Positions 25,741 to 34,980 of a DNA stretch of 64,000 nucleotides are shown here, one piece after another. This DNA is from Collinsella sp. TM09-10AT (lineage in GTDB: Bacteria; Actinomycetota; Coriobacteriia; Coriobacteriales; Coriobacteriaceae): positions 1 to 64,000 of the forward strand of contig NZ_QSOP01000013.1 in NCBI RefSeq assembly GCF_003436275.1, read 5' to 3'. Made by a program: the position numbers and the translations under genes. How positions within the stretch are numbered: position 1 is the stretch's first letter; every line of letters begins with the position of its first letter. The notes beneath the pieces were generated by a model. That model saw only the letters and a program-made list of their open reading frames with translations, had not been told where the DNA came from and made no database searches.

Positions 25741-25819
25741 GTCAGTGCAGCAAAATGGCGATGCGGATAGCGACATGTGCATGGTTTTCGCTGCGCGCAC
25801 GGGTCCCCTGGGGAGCACC

Positions 25820-26053
25820 GTGCATTTTTGGGAGTATTCAGCAGACTAGGACGGCTGCATACGTGCCGGACACACCATATTGGTCCCAAGGACGCCTTCG
25901 GCCGGCGATTTTGGTCGGCAGGCAAACCCCGTCAGGACAGAAAGGCATGCCTCACGCCGCACCGGAGCACAAAATGACGTCAATCTCTGCAACGTTACTC
26001 AGCCGCAGCGGCACAGGCAGAGCTCGCGGTGCTGAATACTCCGTTTTTTGCAC
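25820..26053. repeat. Intergenic element with GGAGTATTCAGCA inverted ends
   Basis: GGAGTATTCAGCA at 25831-25843 is inverted as TGCTGAATACTCC at 26030-26042, each flanked outward by a five-base spacer of A or T and GTGCA/TGCAC. The interior has no supported gene; reading frames there are short and lack ribosome binding sites. Confidence 0.55.
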
Positions 26054-26161
26054 GGCGCGGACGGGGGTACATCAGGATCCGGAAGAACATCCCAGCCTTT
26101 TTATGCAATTCGTAATGGAAAGTATGCAAAACACCTAGAGATAGCATTGCTGCTGTCCAAA

Positions 26162-26199
26162 TTGGGCGCGGGGCGGCGGCGCCTCCGCCCCGCGCCCAA
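26162..26199. repeat. Perfect GC hairpin
   Basis: A 15-bp perfect stem (26162-26176 with 26185-26199) with an 8-base loop, in otherwise empty intergenic sequence. No T tract on either strand. Confidence 0.7.
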
Positions 26200-26245
26200 A
26201 TCAAGCAGGGCGGGGACGCTCCTAACGAACCCCCCATTTGCAAAC

Positions 26246-26293
26246 AAACGCGGCTCGAGCGCCATCCCAAAATAGGCTGCACGAGCCGCGTTT
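26246..26293 (-). terminator. Probable terminator of the amidohydrolase gene
   Basis: AAACGCGGCTCG (26246-26257) pairs perfectly with CGAGCCGCGTTT (26282-26293), 18 bases past the stop. On the minus strand the stem ends in TTTGTTTG. Confidence 0.65.
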
Positions 26294-26311
26294 AACGGTA
26301 CGACATGAATA

Positions 26312-27961
26312 TTAGCGCTCGTAGACCAGGTTGCCGGCTAGGTAGGTGGCTTGGACTTTGGTGGCTTGGAGTTCTTGGGGGTCGATGGTGAGTGGGTTTT
26401 GGTCCAGGACTACCAGGTCGGCGTATTTGCCGGGTTCCAGGCTGCCGAGGTTTTGCTCGTCGCCTGCCGCGTAGGCGCTGCCCAGGGTGTAGTTGCGCAG
26501 GGCCGTTGCCGCATCGATGCGCTCGCTCGGCAGCCAGCCGCCCTCGGGCCAGTGGCTTTTGGGGTCTTGGCGCGTAATAGCCGTGTAGAGCACGTTCATG
26601 CTGGTAACGGCCGTGATGGGGCTGTCGGTACCGAAAGCTTGACGGATACCGCGCTGCTGATAAGTTGCGAACGGCCACATGATGCGGCTGCGTTCCAGGC
26701 CCAGGTCGCGCTCCGGGCCACCCGGGTCGAGCGTGATGTGGCAAGGCTGGCTCGAGGCAATGACGTTGAGCTTGCGCAGACGATCGATGTCCTGAGGCAG
26801 CAGATTCTCCAGGTGCTCAAGCGTATTGTGGCCGTGCTGGGGCAAGCCGTAGAGCTCTGCCGCCTCCTCAAAGATATCGAGTGCGGCATGGATGGCACCG
26901 TCGCCGATAACGTGGATGCGCACGGTATGGTCACGCTCGGCTGCCGCCAAAACCAACTTGCGCATACGCTCGACAGGGACCGTCAGGCGGCCTTGGTCGC
27001 CCGGGAAGCGCGGGTTGGTATAGGGCTCAGTGAGGTATGCGGTATGCTCGCTCGACACGCCGTCGAAGAACTGTTTAAAGCCTGGCGCCGAGAGCAGCGC
27101 GTTGTTCGCGTAGCGGGTCTGGAGTTCTTCCAAGCGCGACTGGTCATCCAGCAGCGTGGGAAACAGATGGGCGCGGATGCCCAGCTTGCCGGAGGCCTGC
27201 AGCTTGTCGTAAACATCGTCGCGAATAAAGTCGCAGCCCGGCATGGGCATGAGCGACATATCGCAGATTGAGGTGATGCCTTGCTCGGCCATACGCTTCA
27301 TCTGGTCGGCGTAAGCGCTCGCGATGCGGTCCTCGCCCAGCCACTCCAGGCAGCGCGGCAGCAGCTGCATAGCAGCCGCCTCGTGGGCGATACCCGTAAG
27401 CTCGCCATTTGCATCTTTGTCGTAACTGCCACCCGCCGGAGGCTCGCTGTCGCGCGTAACGCCAAGCGCCTCGAGTGCGCGGCTGTTGAGCCACAGCGTG
27501 TGCCCGTCGCCCGAGTACATAACGCAGGGACGATCGGGAAATGCCGCATCGAGGGAGGCCTTGGTAGGGTGCTCGGGCGGATCCCAGCGGTAATCGCGCC
27601 AACCCTGGGTCACGACCCAGGCGTCATCTGGCAAGCCTTTGGAAAACTCGAGCGCATGCTGCACCAATGCTGCCTCGGACGTGCCCATATCCATGAGCAT
27701 GTACGGCGAGGAGCCAACCGAAGTATGGAAGAAATGCAGGTGCGCATCGTGGAAACCGGGGCAGACAAACTGCTCGCCGTAGTCGATAACCGGCGTGGCG
27801 GCAGGAGCGGCGGCAATCACATCATCGAGCGTACCGACTGCGACGATACGGTCGCCTGCAATGGCAATCGCCAGCTCGCGGGCGGTATCGATACCGTCTT
27901 GCGCGGTAAAGACGTTCTTGGAGCGGATAATCCGATCGATATGTTGCATGGGCATCCCCAT
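26312..27961 (-). CDS. Amidohydrolase family 3 protein (YtcJ-like)
   Basis: Metal-dependent hydrolase of the amidohydrolase superfamily; substrate unknown. The 549-residue protein has a beta-sandwich N-terminus, the metal-binding motif FVCPGFHDAHLHFFHT near residue 65, a later VIASSQPCHITLDPGG and the terminal metal Asp in AFGTDSPITAVTSM. Three in-frame ATGs lie close together (27961, 27955, 27949); GGGGA precedes the last, so the true start may be 27949. A much longer frame upstream runs through the divergent gene's leader and is not believed. Family members hydrolyse amides or formamides. Confidence 0.85.
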   Translation of the reverse strand: MGMPMQHIDRIIRSKNVFTAQDGIDTARELAIAIAGDRIVAVGTLDDVIAAAPAATPVIDYGEQFVCPGFHDAHLHFFHTSVGSSPYMLMDMGTSEAALVQHALEFSKGLPDDAWVVTQGWRDYRWDPPEHPTKASLDAAFPDRPCVMYSGDGHTLWLNSRALEALGVTRDSEPPAGGSYDKDANGELTGIAHEAAAMQLLPRCLEWLGEDRIASAYADQMKRMAEQGITSICDMSLMPMPGCDFIRDDVYDKLQASGKLGIRAHLFPTLLDDQSRLEELQTRYANNALLSAPGFKQFFDGVSSEHTAYLTEPYTNPRFPGDQGRLTVPVERMRKLVLAAAERDHTVRIHVIGDGAIHAALDIFEEAAELYGLPQHGHNTLEHLENLLPQDIDRLRKLNVIASSQPCHITLDPGGPERDLGLERSRIMWPFATYQQRGIRQAFGTDSPITAVTSMNVLYTAITRQDPKSHWPEGGWLPSERIDAATALRNYTLGSAYAAGDEQNLGSLEPGKYADLVVLDQNPLTIDPQELQATKVQATYLAGNLVYER

Positions 27962-28114
27962 CTCTGGCAGGAAATTCAACACCCCCGAGTGTACTCCCCC
28001 GCTCCAGCTACAAAACGCCAAGCGGCAAACGGCACCTTTGCCAGGCCAAGTGGCAGGTGGCATACTGGAATGAGCTTGTACGATTTTGCAAAACCAGCAA
28101 GGAGCAAATCGACC

Positions 28115-29578
28115 ATGACGAAGACCAAGGCACAGCAGATTATGGCGGCAACCGAGGTTCGCGCGGCAGACGACGTCACCGCGGCTATCCAGGATATCGC
28201 CGCCGAGTTTGAGCCCTACATCATTAAGCAGCGCCGCCACTTCCATAAGCACCCGGAGTTGAGCCTTGCCGAGGAGCGCACGACTTCCGACATCGCCAAC
28301 CAGCTCGACGCCATGAATATCCCCTACGAGCGTCCCCTTAAGACGGGCCTGGTGGCGACCCTTCGCGGCACCGCGCCCGACGCCTACCGCGAGGACGGCA
28401 CGCCGCGCCGCCGCATCCTACTGCGCGCGGATATCGACGCCCTGCCCGTCACCGAGCAGACCGGCGAGGATTTCGCCAGCGTCAACGAGGGCTGCATGCA
28501 CGCCTGCGGCCACGACTGCCACATCGCCATGATGCTCGGCACGCTGCAGATCCTGCGCCATATGACCGACGACATCCACGGCGAAGTCCGCATCGTCTTC
28601 CAGCCCAGCGAGGAAAACGGCCAGGGCGCCAAGCTCATGATCGGCACGGGCGTGCTCGACGGCGTCGATGGCGCCTACGCCGCGCACATCTGGAGTGAGG
28701 TCGACGCCGGCACCGTGAGCTGCGAGCCCGGACCGCGCATGGCCAATACCGACTGGTTCCGCATCGATGTTCGCGGCACCTCATGCCACGGTGCCATGCC
28801 CCAGCGCGGCCACGACGCCGTTATGGTGGCCGCCGAGATCGTCAATGCCCTGCAGACCATCGTTTCGCGCGAGATCAGCCCCTACGAGCCGGCCGTCATT
28901 ACCGTCGGCGAGCTGCACGGCGGCACCGCGCGCAACGTTATCGCCGGCACGGCCTACCTCGCCGGCACGGTGCGCACCTACGGAGATTCGACCCACGAGG
29001 AAATGCCGGAGCTCATGCGCCGCATCGTGGAGCATACCGCGGCCGCCTTGGGCGCCGAGGCAGAGCTCACCGACTACACCATCGCCAATTATAAGGTCGA
29101 AAACGATGCCGCCTCGAGCGAGCGTTGTCGTCAGGCCGTGGTCAAGTGCCTGGGTGCAGCCGGCGAAGGCCATTATCGCGGCACACTTTCGGGCGAGGAT
29201 TTTTCGGAGTACCTGCGCCGTGTACCGGGCGTGCTCGCCTTTGTAGGTACGCGCAACCCCAAGATTGGCGCCACGTACGCCCAACATTCCTGCTTCTACA
29301 AGATCGACGAGACTGTGCTGGCAAAGGGCTCCATGGTGGCCGCCCAGTATGCCATCGACTTTTTGGCCGAGCCCACGCAAGAGGAGCTCGACGGCCCCAC
29401 GATTGCCGCGGTCGCCGAAACCAACCCCGACCTGGCCGCCAAGTTGCGCTCTGCCAAGGCAACGACCGCCGAGGCTCGCGACGCCATCCATGACGCCCGC
29501 ACGGCACGCCATGCCGCGATCAAGGGCATCCACGATGCACGTGCCGCCGCTCGCCGCGAGGAGAAGCGCGGCGAGTAG
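28115..29578 (+). CDS. M20-family amidohydrolase (aminoacylase / IAA-amino acid hydrolase type)
   Basis: Zinc-dependent hydrolase, probably of N-acyl amino acids or small peptide amides. The 487-residue protein has KQRRHFHKHPELSLAEERT, LLRADIDALPVTEQTG, the metal and catalytic segment EGCMHACGHDCHIAMMLG, and FQPSEENGQGAKLMIG, then a dimerisation domain. After the usual end near residue 420 comes an Ala/Arg-rich helical tail of about 65 residues (repeated DARTARHAA, HDARAAARR), which is unusual. AAGGAG precedes the ATG by ten bases. Divergent from the YtcJ-like gene, so the two may handle related substrates. Confidence 0.88.
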   Translation: MTKTKAQQIMAATEVRAADDVTAAIQDIAAEFEPYIIKQRRHFHKHPELSLAEERTTSDIANQLDAMNIPYERPLKTGLVATLRGTAPDAYREDGTPRRRILLRADIDALPVTEQTGEDFASVNEGCMHACGHDCHIAMMLGTLQILRHMTDDIHGEVRIVFQPSEENGQGAKLMIGTGVLDGVDGAYAAHIWSEVDAGTVSCEPGPRMANTDWFRIDVRGTSCHGAMPQRGHDAVMVAAEIVNALQTIVSREISPYEPAVITVGELHGGTARNVIAGTAYLAGTVRTYGDSTHEEMPELMRRIVEHTAAALGAEAELTDYTIANYKVENDAASSERCRQAVVKCLGAAGEGHYRGTLSGEDFSEYLRRVPGVLAFVGTRNPKIGATYAQHSCFYKIDETVLAKGSMVAAQYAIDFLAEPTQEELDGPTIAAVAETNPDLAAKLRSAKATTAEARDAIHDARTARHAAIKGIHDARAAARREEKRGE

Positions 29579-29623
29579 TCGATTCGCGGCCATCTCGCAG
29601 TCATAGCCACATCGCGATATCAA

Positions 29624-29659
29624 AGCGGGGGCGGACGTTTCGACACGTCCGCCCCCGCT
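29624..29659. terminator. Bidirectional terminator hairpin
   Basis: Perfect 15-bp stem (29624-29638 with 29645-29659) between the convergent M20 gene and the zinc-ribbon gene. Neither strand has a long T run. Confidence 0.6.
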
Positions 29660-29718
29660 CATTTGTCAAGCGCTATTTCTACCGTTTCTACCCCGTCCCC
29701 AAATGGCAGGCGGCAGGG

Positions 29719-31023
29719 CTACTCGTCCTGCGGGTCCTCGTCGGAGCTTGGTGCAGGCTCGGGCTCGGGCTCCGGTTCCGGCATGGGCTCGGGCTCCGGT
29801 TCCGGCATGGGCTCGGGCTCAGGCGCAGGCTCGGGCTCAGGCGCGGGCTCGGGCTCGGGCGCGTGCTCGGACTCGGGCGCCGCAGCGGAATCGGATACGG
29901 GCGCTGCGTCGGCGCTAAAACCAGCCGGAGCAGACTTCTTCTCAAACGGCAGCACAAAGGTCAGGACGTCATCCTTATCCTCATCAGCCCATTCAGCTGC
30001 ATAACGCGCTACCCAATAGCCAACGGCACGATGCTTGAGCATCTTGCCAAAGACCGTGAGGAATACCGTGACAAACGCCGTCAGCACCAAGAACAATACG
30101 AGCGTGATGCCACCGCCGGTAACAAGCGCCTCAATAGCCGAAGGACGGTAGTAGTAGCTATACATACCGACAGAGGCAATGGTGCCAAAGACGAGCGTCA
30201 GGATCCATGTGACAACGTTGGCGACCAGGCCCGTCAAAAACTCGGGAAGGAACGAAGCGCAGAACAGTTTGGTCTTGTTGTGCTTAAAGGCCGCCCAGAC
30301 CTTATCGAGCGAAAACGCGCTCTCGACACGACCGGTCACCGCAAAGTGCATCACGGCAATGTCGGCGAACATCTTAAAGAAGACCCCCAAGACCGCCGTG
30401 GCAATCATAGCCAGGACAAGCAGGCCAAGCGAGCCGAACAGCGCTGCCTCGAGTGCATAAGAGCCGTAATACGAATACGAGCCCGCGGCGCCAATTACCA
30501 CGCTCTCCACCAGCGAAAGCACTACACCGATAACGGGAATGGCAGCAATAACCTCGAGCACGACCGAGATAACGCTCGAAAAGACTCCGAGGCCAAACGA
30601 CGTGGAACGCATGAGTGGACGATCCATACCGTCATCAACCTTGAGCGAAAGATCACGGCCCCACTCGATACCAAAGCCGGAACCACACACGCTCGCAATG
30701 CAAGCTGCCAAAAAGCCGATGGCAGCCGCAATGCCGCCAATAACGGGAATAAACAACACGAGCACCGACACAACGCAAATCAGCGCCGGCAAAAACGCGA
30801 TTTGGCATACACGCTGAAGCACACCCGGAGTCTTGGTCATATCTTGGAACGCCTGAGCCACACAGCCCTTTGGCGCATTCGCCACGGGCGGTTGCGGAAC
30901 AAACTGCTGGGGCTGAGGCTGTCCCTGGGGAGCGGGTCCAGCGGCACCGGCATTAGGAGCGCCGCACACGCCGCAGAACTTGTCGTTATCGCCCATGGGG
31001 GCGCCACACTGCGAACAGAACAT
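29719..31023 (-). CDS. Zinc-ribbon multi-pass membrane protein with Pro-Glu repeat tail
   Basis: Unrecognised membrane protein of 434 residues. It begins MFCSQCGAPMGDNDKFCGVC, a zinc ribbon of two CxxC pairs, followed by a Pro/Gln-rich linker, then about seven or eight hydrophobic segments (residues about 85-360) in a DUF4013-like layout. The C-terminus is a Pro-Glu repeat (PEPEP runs broken by Ala or Met) of about 40 residues and an acidic end, probably cytosolic. ATG at 31023 has AAGGG nine bases upstream; an ATG three codons earlier is too close to it. Role unknown. Confidence 0.75.
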   Translation of the reverse strand: MFCSQCGAPMGDNDKFCGVCGAPNAGAAGPAPQGQPQPQQFVPQPPVANAPKGCVAQAFQDMTKTPGVLQRVCQIAFLPALICVVSVLVLFIPVIGGIAAAIGFLAACIASVCGSGFGIEWGRDLSLKVDDGMDRPLMRSTSFGLGVFSSVISVVLEVIAAIPVIGVVLSLVESVVIGAAGSYSYYGSYALEAALFGSLGLLVLAMIATAVLGVFFKMFADIAVMHFAVTGRVESAFSLDKVWAAFKHNKTKLFCASFLPEFLTGLVANVVTWILTLVFGTIASVGMYSYYYRPSAIEALVTGGGITLVLFLVLTAFVTVFLTVFGKMLKHRAVGYWVARYAAEWADEDKDDVLTFVLPFEKKSAPAGFSADAAPVSDSAAAPESEHAPEPEPAPEPEPAPEPEPMPEPEPEPMPEPEPEPEPAPSSDEDPQDE

Positions 31024-31173
31024 CGAAATCATCCCTTCGTATCTAGAGCGAATCACCTGGATCGCAAACGATGTCTTTAGCATCATTATCGCCCAATGTG
31101 GGGACAAATACCCCAAGATGGCCGATTTGCAACGTAGCCGGCCTTATTCAATGATTCGAAGGGTGCGTCCGCG

Positions 31174-32196
31174 CTAGTTCGTGCCGCGGAAGCCCTTGCC
31201 GACGATTTCGGAGCTATCGACGATGGTGATGAAGGCGCCAGGGTCAATCTCGCGGGTATAGCGGCGCAGTTGCACTGCCTCGCGACGGCTCAGCACGCTC
31301 ATGATCACCGTGACGCACTTGCCCGAGAAGGCGCCGTAGCCACGGCTGATCGTTGCCGTGCGGTTGAGATGCTTGACGATAAACTCCTCGACTTTGCGCG
31401 GTTCGGCGCAAATAATCGTGCAGACCTTGCGCAGGTGAATGCTCTCGATGGCCTTGTCGACCACAAGCGTCTTGGCAAACAGGCCGAGCACGCAGTACAG
31501 GCCGACGCGCGGGCCATACAGGAAAGCCGCGATGGTCACGATGCCGATATCGACCAGCAACAGTGCGCGGCCAATCTCGAGCGTGGTGCGGCGTTTGAGG
31601 ATCATGGCAAGAATGTCCGTGCCACCCGTCGAGGCGCCAATGTCAAAGACAATAGCACTGCCGAGCGCCGGCAAGATAACGGCAAAACACAGGTCGAGCC
31701 ACATATCGCCCGTCATCGAAACATCCGTCGGGAGGAAGAGCTCGAACAGCGAGACGTAGGCCGAAAGCGCAAACGAAGCGAAGACGCTCCACAGAATCGC
31801 CTTGCGCTCCAAAAAGATAAAGCCCAGAACGACCAGGATTGCGTTGATAATCCACATAAAGACGCCGACGGGCAGGGTCGGGAACAGCGTAGAAAGAATG
31901 ACCGACACGCCCGAGGTGCCGCCGAAGGCAAAGTGATTGGGGGTTTTAAAGGCCACGATGGCAAAGGCCGTCAGGATCAGGCCCAGGTTGAGCTCGGCAA
32001 AAAAGCGCGGAAAGCCTGGTTCCTGGCTGCGCTTGCGGCCGGCACGCTCGCCTTGCTCAATAACATCGCGATCGACAACGCGCTCCATCGGCACCACCGG
32101 AGGACGATGCACCTCCTCGGCGGCACGCGACGCCGCCTCTGCCGCAGCGGCCTCAATCGCCCATGCCCTGCTTTCGGTCTCGTGTTCGTCGGCCAT
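31174..32196 (-). CDS. YitT family membrane protein
   Basis: Integral membrane protein of the YitT/DUF161 family with a C-terminal DUF2179 cytosolic domain; function unknown. The 340-residue protein has an Ala-rich hydrophilic N-terminus of about 65 residues, five or six helices that include ASTGGTDILAMILKRR, the family's signature, and a C-terminal regulatory-looking region (LSRREAVQLRRYTREIDPGA). GAGGGG precedes the ATG. The N-terminal extension is longer than usual. Confidence 0.87.
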   Translation of the reverse strand: MADEHETESRAWAIEAAAAEAASRAAEEVHRPPVVPMERVVDRDVIEQGERAGRKRSQEPGFPRFFAELNLGLILTAFAIVAFKTPNHFAFGGTSGVSVILSTLFPTLPVGVFMWIINAILVVLGFIFLERKAILWSVFASFALSAYVSLFELFLPTDVSMTGDMWLDLCFAVILPALGSAIVFDIGASTGGTDILAMILKRRTTLEIGRALLLVDIGIVTIAAFLYGPRVGLYCVLGLFAKTLVVDKAIESIHLRKVCTIICAEPRKVEEFIVKHLNRTATISRGYGAFSGKCVTVIMSVLSRREAVQLRRYTREIDPGAFITIVDSSEIVGKGFRGTN

Positions 32197-32351
32197 TACG
32201 GCAACCCCTCGTTAACAATTTGGAAACAATGCGCCCATTAGGGTAACGCGGAACGTGGGGATTGCAACCCTTAGTTAGACGAGCGGTATGACTACATCGG
32301 GAGCGTACAAAAACGGCCGGCCACGCTTTTGCTTGCGCGGTCGGCCGTTTA

Positions 32352-32404
32352 ACGTTTTCGCAGATAAAACCTGCCAAAACAAACCTGTCCCTTTTTGGAA
32401 GGTT
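32352..32404 (-). repeat. CCTGTCCC-loop repeat, copy B
   Basis: Nearly identical to copy A (5915-5967): same order of the GATAAAACCTGCC arm, CCTGTCCC loop and closing arm. As in copy A, its last bases with the next A provide the TAA stop of the upstream gene (Asp23 family). Confidence 0.8.
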
Positions 32405-32918
32405 ATTCGTGCTGGCTGGTGCGATGCTCGTACTCCTCGGGGGTGATGACATCCTCGATGCGCAGGTTGACGCCCGCCACCTCAAGGCCAGTCATCGCGG
32501 CAAGGCGCTCGGTGACACGTGCCTTAACATCGTCAAAGATCGCGGGCGCATAGGCGCCGTACTCGATGATGACGGAGATGTTGACGACCACGCGATTATC
32601 GTCGGTGACCTCGACCGTCACGCCCTTGGTCAGATTCTCGGCACCAAACTGCTCCTGCACAAAGTGCATGAGGTTACCCTTCATGCCCAGAACGTGCGGA
32701 ACCTCGCGGGTGGCCATGGCAACGATCTTCTCGATCACGCCGTTGGAATAGGTCAGCGAGTCCTCGGACTCATCCGCTTCCTCGTCGTCCTCATCCGTAT
32801 CGGACTCGGCCTCGACGAGAGCCTCATCCTCGAGCGTCACATCCTCAGCTTCGGCGACGACCGCCTCGTTCTCCTCGAGCTCGGTATCGGCTACATCGAC
32901 CTTCGTATTAAAAGCCAT
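32403..32918 (-). CDS. Asp23/Gls24 family envelope stress protein
   Basis: Cytosolic protein that gathers at the membrane through AmaP in Gram-positive bacteria; linked to alkaline and envelope stress. The 171-residue protein has a long acidic N-terminus (about 55 residues) and then the Asp23 fold, seen in YSNGVIEKIVAMATREVPHV and VVVNISVIIEYGAYAPAIF. GGAGG lies four bases ahead of the ATG. It is last in the amaP-DUF2273-asp23 operon, 44 bases after the previous gene. Its stop codon overlaps repeat copy B. Confidence 0.9.
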   Translation of the reverse strand: MAFNTKVDVADTELEENEAVVAEAEDVTLEDEALVEAESDTDEDDEEADESEDSLTYSNGVIEKIVAMATREVPHVLGMKGNLMHFVQEQFGAENLTKGVTVEVTDDNRVVVNISVIIEYGAYAPAIFDDVKARVTERLAAMTGLEVAGVNLRIEDVITPEEYEHRTSQHE

Positions 32919-32962
32919 GGTTCCTCCTTATGCCTGCCGCGGATGCGACAGTCGAATACATA

Positions 32963-33340
32963 TTAGCGGCCGCTAAACAGACGGCCGAAGAAGTTGACGA
33001 TCCCGTTCTCGCCGTCGCGAATTTGGCCGATCACAGCGCCGATCAGCACGAAGAATGCAATGACGAGCGTGTCCCACAGGCCCAACGTGAGCACCAACAC
33101 GGCGAGGATAAAGCCGGCGACGGCGCCGAGCGTGGTGTTGGGATGACGCACAGCATAGCTCCAGATGGCAGCGCCCGTACCCTTGATGAGACCCATAGCC
33201 TCGTCAAAATCCGCGGCTGCCGCGTCTTGTAACTCGGTTGCCTCTGCTTTGGAATCAACAGGTTCGCTCGCCGACGTGGCGCTCTGGTCAATCGTCAGGC
33301 GCGGCGTACGAGCGGTCTTATCTTGATTGGTATCACTCAC
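32963..33340 (-). CDS. DUF2273 small membrane protein
   Basis: Small membrane protein of a family that regularly sits next to asp23 and amaP. The 125-residue protein has an acidic N-terminus (about 60 residues) and two close hydrophobic segments, WSYAVRHPNTTLGAVAGFIL and LVIAFFVLIGAVIGQIRDG. Translation starts at GTG (33340) with GGAGG six bases ahead; the GTG overlaps the amaP stop by eight bases, so the pair is coupled. An upstream extension in the same frame lies inside amaP and is not real. Confidence 0.85.
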   Translation of the reverse strand: MSDTNQDKTARTPRLTIDQSATSASEPVDSKAEATELQDAAAADFDEAMGLIKGTGAAIWSYAVRHPNTTLGAVAGFILAVLVLTLGLWDTLVIAFFVLIGAVIGQIRDGENGIVNFFGRLFSGR

Positions 33341-33878
33341 CGGAAACCTCCACGGTCTGGACGGTAGTCTTGGACGGCAAAAAACGGACACGCGCGGTCG
33401 TACCCGGCGTGCCGAGCATGGTGTCGCAGGCCTTCTCGATGCGCTGCTGCATCGCGGTAGCCAGAGATGCCACGTCCTTATCGTCAAGCGCGATAGCCTC
33501 GACCTTAAAACGGACGTGCGAATCGTCGGGGCCTTGGACGCGAGCCTCGACATGCTCGACCATCACGCGGTCGTCGCGCTCGGCAGCAACCCTGGCGCAC
33601 GAAGAAAGCGCCGCAAGGGTAACCTCGATATTGCGCTCCCCCGCCGGATGCACGCAGGACGGCTCGCGACGGGCGAACATCAGGCGGAAAAAGCTCAGCA
33701 GTACGCCAAACGCCACGACGCCGGCGCACGCCGTCACGACGATGCGCGGCATGGGGTCGCGCATCAGCAGCATAAAGCGATACGTATACGGCCCCCAGAA
33801 CTGGCAGACAAGCGTACCCAACGCCACGATGGCGGCGGCAAGATACACGATCGCTAGGGCTCGTTTGAGTACGCGCAC
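33333..33878 (-). CDS. amaP: Alkaline shock response membrane anchor protein AmaP
   Basis: Membrane anchor for Asp23. The 181-residue protein has two N-terminal hydrophobic helices (AIVYLAAAIVALGTLVCQF and VVTACAGVVAFGVLLSFF), followed by a cytosolic domain with repeated VARVQ/VRFKVEAIAL-like strands. I start it at GTG (33878) with AAGGGAG five bases ahead. A longer frame upstream would run through a TATAAT-like promoter element at 33929-33936, so the earlier ATGs are doubtful. First gene of the asp23 set. Confidence 0.8.
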   Translation of the reverse strand: MRVLKRALAIVYLAAAIVALGTLVCQFWGPYTYRFMLLMRDPMPRIVVTACAGVVAFGVLLSFFRLMFARREPSCVHPAGERNIEVTLAALSSCARVAAERDDRVMVEHVEARVQGPDDSHVRFKVEAIALDDKDVASLATAMQQRIEKACDTMLGTPGTTARVRFLPSKTTVQTVEVSGE

Positions 33879-34043
33879 GCGCGCTCCCTTCAGGTTTCGG
33901 TCCACAGAATGCAAAACGATTCGCATCATTATAAAAGAGCCGGGTCCGGTGCCATACGCACGCGGATCCGGCTCATCTATTCCACGAGGCTTGCATGCTC
34001 GCTTCATTATGCCCAGATATGCACGGCTTAACCCGTGCAGGCG

Positions 34044-34850
34044 CTACTCCTCCTCGAGGGCAGCGATGACCTCGTCGGTCATGTCCATGGTGCTGTAGAC
34101 GTCCTGGACGTCGTCGAGCTCCTCGAGACGGTCGATGAGGCGCTGAACCTTCTTGGCGTCGGTACCGGAGACCTCGGTCGGGGTGGTCGGAACCATGGTG
34201 GTCTCGGAACCCTTGACCTGGACGCCCTGCTCCTCGAGCGCCTTGGAGACAGCCATGACGTCGTTAGCAGCGGTCCAGACGATCCACTCCTCGCCGGCGT
34301 CCTCGTAGTCCTCGCCACCGGCCTCGGCGATGGCCATCATGAACTCATCCTCGTCACCGGCAGCACCGTTGGCGATCATGGTCTCCTTCTTGGCGTTCTC
34401 GTCCAGGATCTCCTTGGCGACGACGATCTGGCCCTTGCGCTCAAACTGGAAGGCGACGGAGCCGGAGGTGCCCAGGTTGCCACCAGCGTGGGAGAAGGCG
34501 GAACGGACATCGGCGGCAGTACGGTTGCGGTTGTCGGTCAGGCAGTCAACATAGACGGCGACACCGGCGGGACCATAGCCCTCGTACACGATGTTCTCGT
34601 AGACGGCGGCATCGGCACCCGAACCAAAGGCCTTGTCGATAGCGGACTTGATCTTGTCCTTGGGCATGGACTGAGCCTTGGCCTTAGCAACGGCAGCGGC
34701 GAGGCTGGCGTTGTTCTCGGGCAGCGGGTCACCGCCGAGACGGGCAGCAACGGTGATGTTGCGGCTCAGCTTGGAGAAGAGGGCGGAACGCTTGGCGTCC
34801 TGCGCGCCCTTACGATGCTTGGTTGTGGCCCACTTAGAGTGTCCGGACAT
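34044..34850 (-). CDS. yebC: YebC/PmpR family transcriptional and translation-associated factor
   Basis: Conserved DNA/ribosome-associated factor; YebC proteins regulate transcription in some bacteria and relieve ribosome stalling in others. The 268-residue protein starts MSGHSKWATTKHRKG and has NVTYEGYGP-like (NIVYEGYGPAGVAVYVDCL), NRNRTAADVRSAFSHAGG and the C-terminal EELDDVQDVYSTMDM. GGAG lies six bases before the ATG. It is a single gene with no visible partner (ruvC-type neighbours are absent). Confidence 0.95.
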   Translation of the reverse strand: MSGHSKWATTKHRKGAQDAKRSALFSKLSRNITVAARLGGDPLPENNASLAAAVAKAKAQSMPKDKIKSAIDKAFGSGADAAVYENIVYEGYGPAGVAVYVDCLTDNRNRTAADVRSAFSHAGGNLGTSGSVAFQFERKGQIVVAKEILDENAKKETMIANGAAGDEDEFMMAIAEAGGEDYEDAGEEWIVWTAANDVMAVSKALEEQGVQVKGSETTMVPTTPTEVSGTDAKKVQRLIDRLEELDDVQDVYSTMDMTDEVIAALEEE

Positions 34851-34980
34851 ACGTGTCTCCTATCGGTTTTGACCTAAAGCCCAGCGCAGATGCTCGGGCA
34901 ATATAAACAAACGTCGTTATGATATACCTACTGGCCTGCGAGATAAACCCCAAAATGAAGGCGTCGCGATGATGCCATCC

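Noticed and set aside
27962..28252. Long N-terminal extension of the YtcJ-like amidohydrolase
   Set aside because: Overlaps the leader and start of the divergent M20 gene; Cys-rich and unlike the family.
33879..34007. N-terminal extension of AmaP
   Set aside because: It would start before a TATAAT-like promoter element, and family length fits the GTG at 33878.
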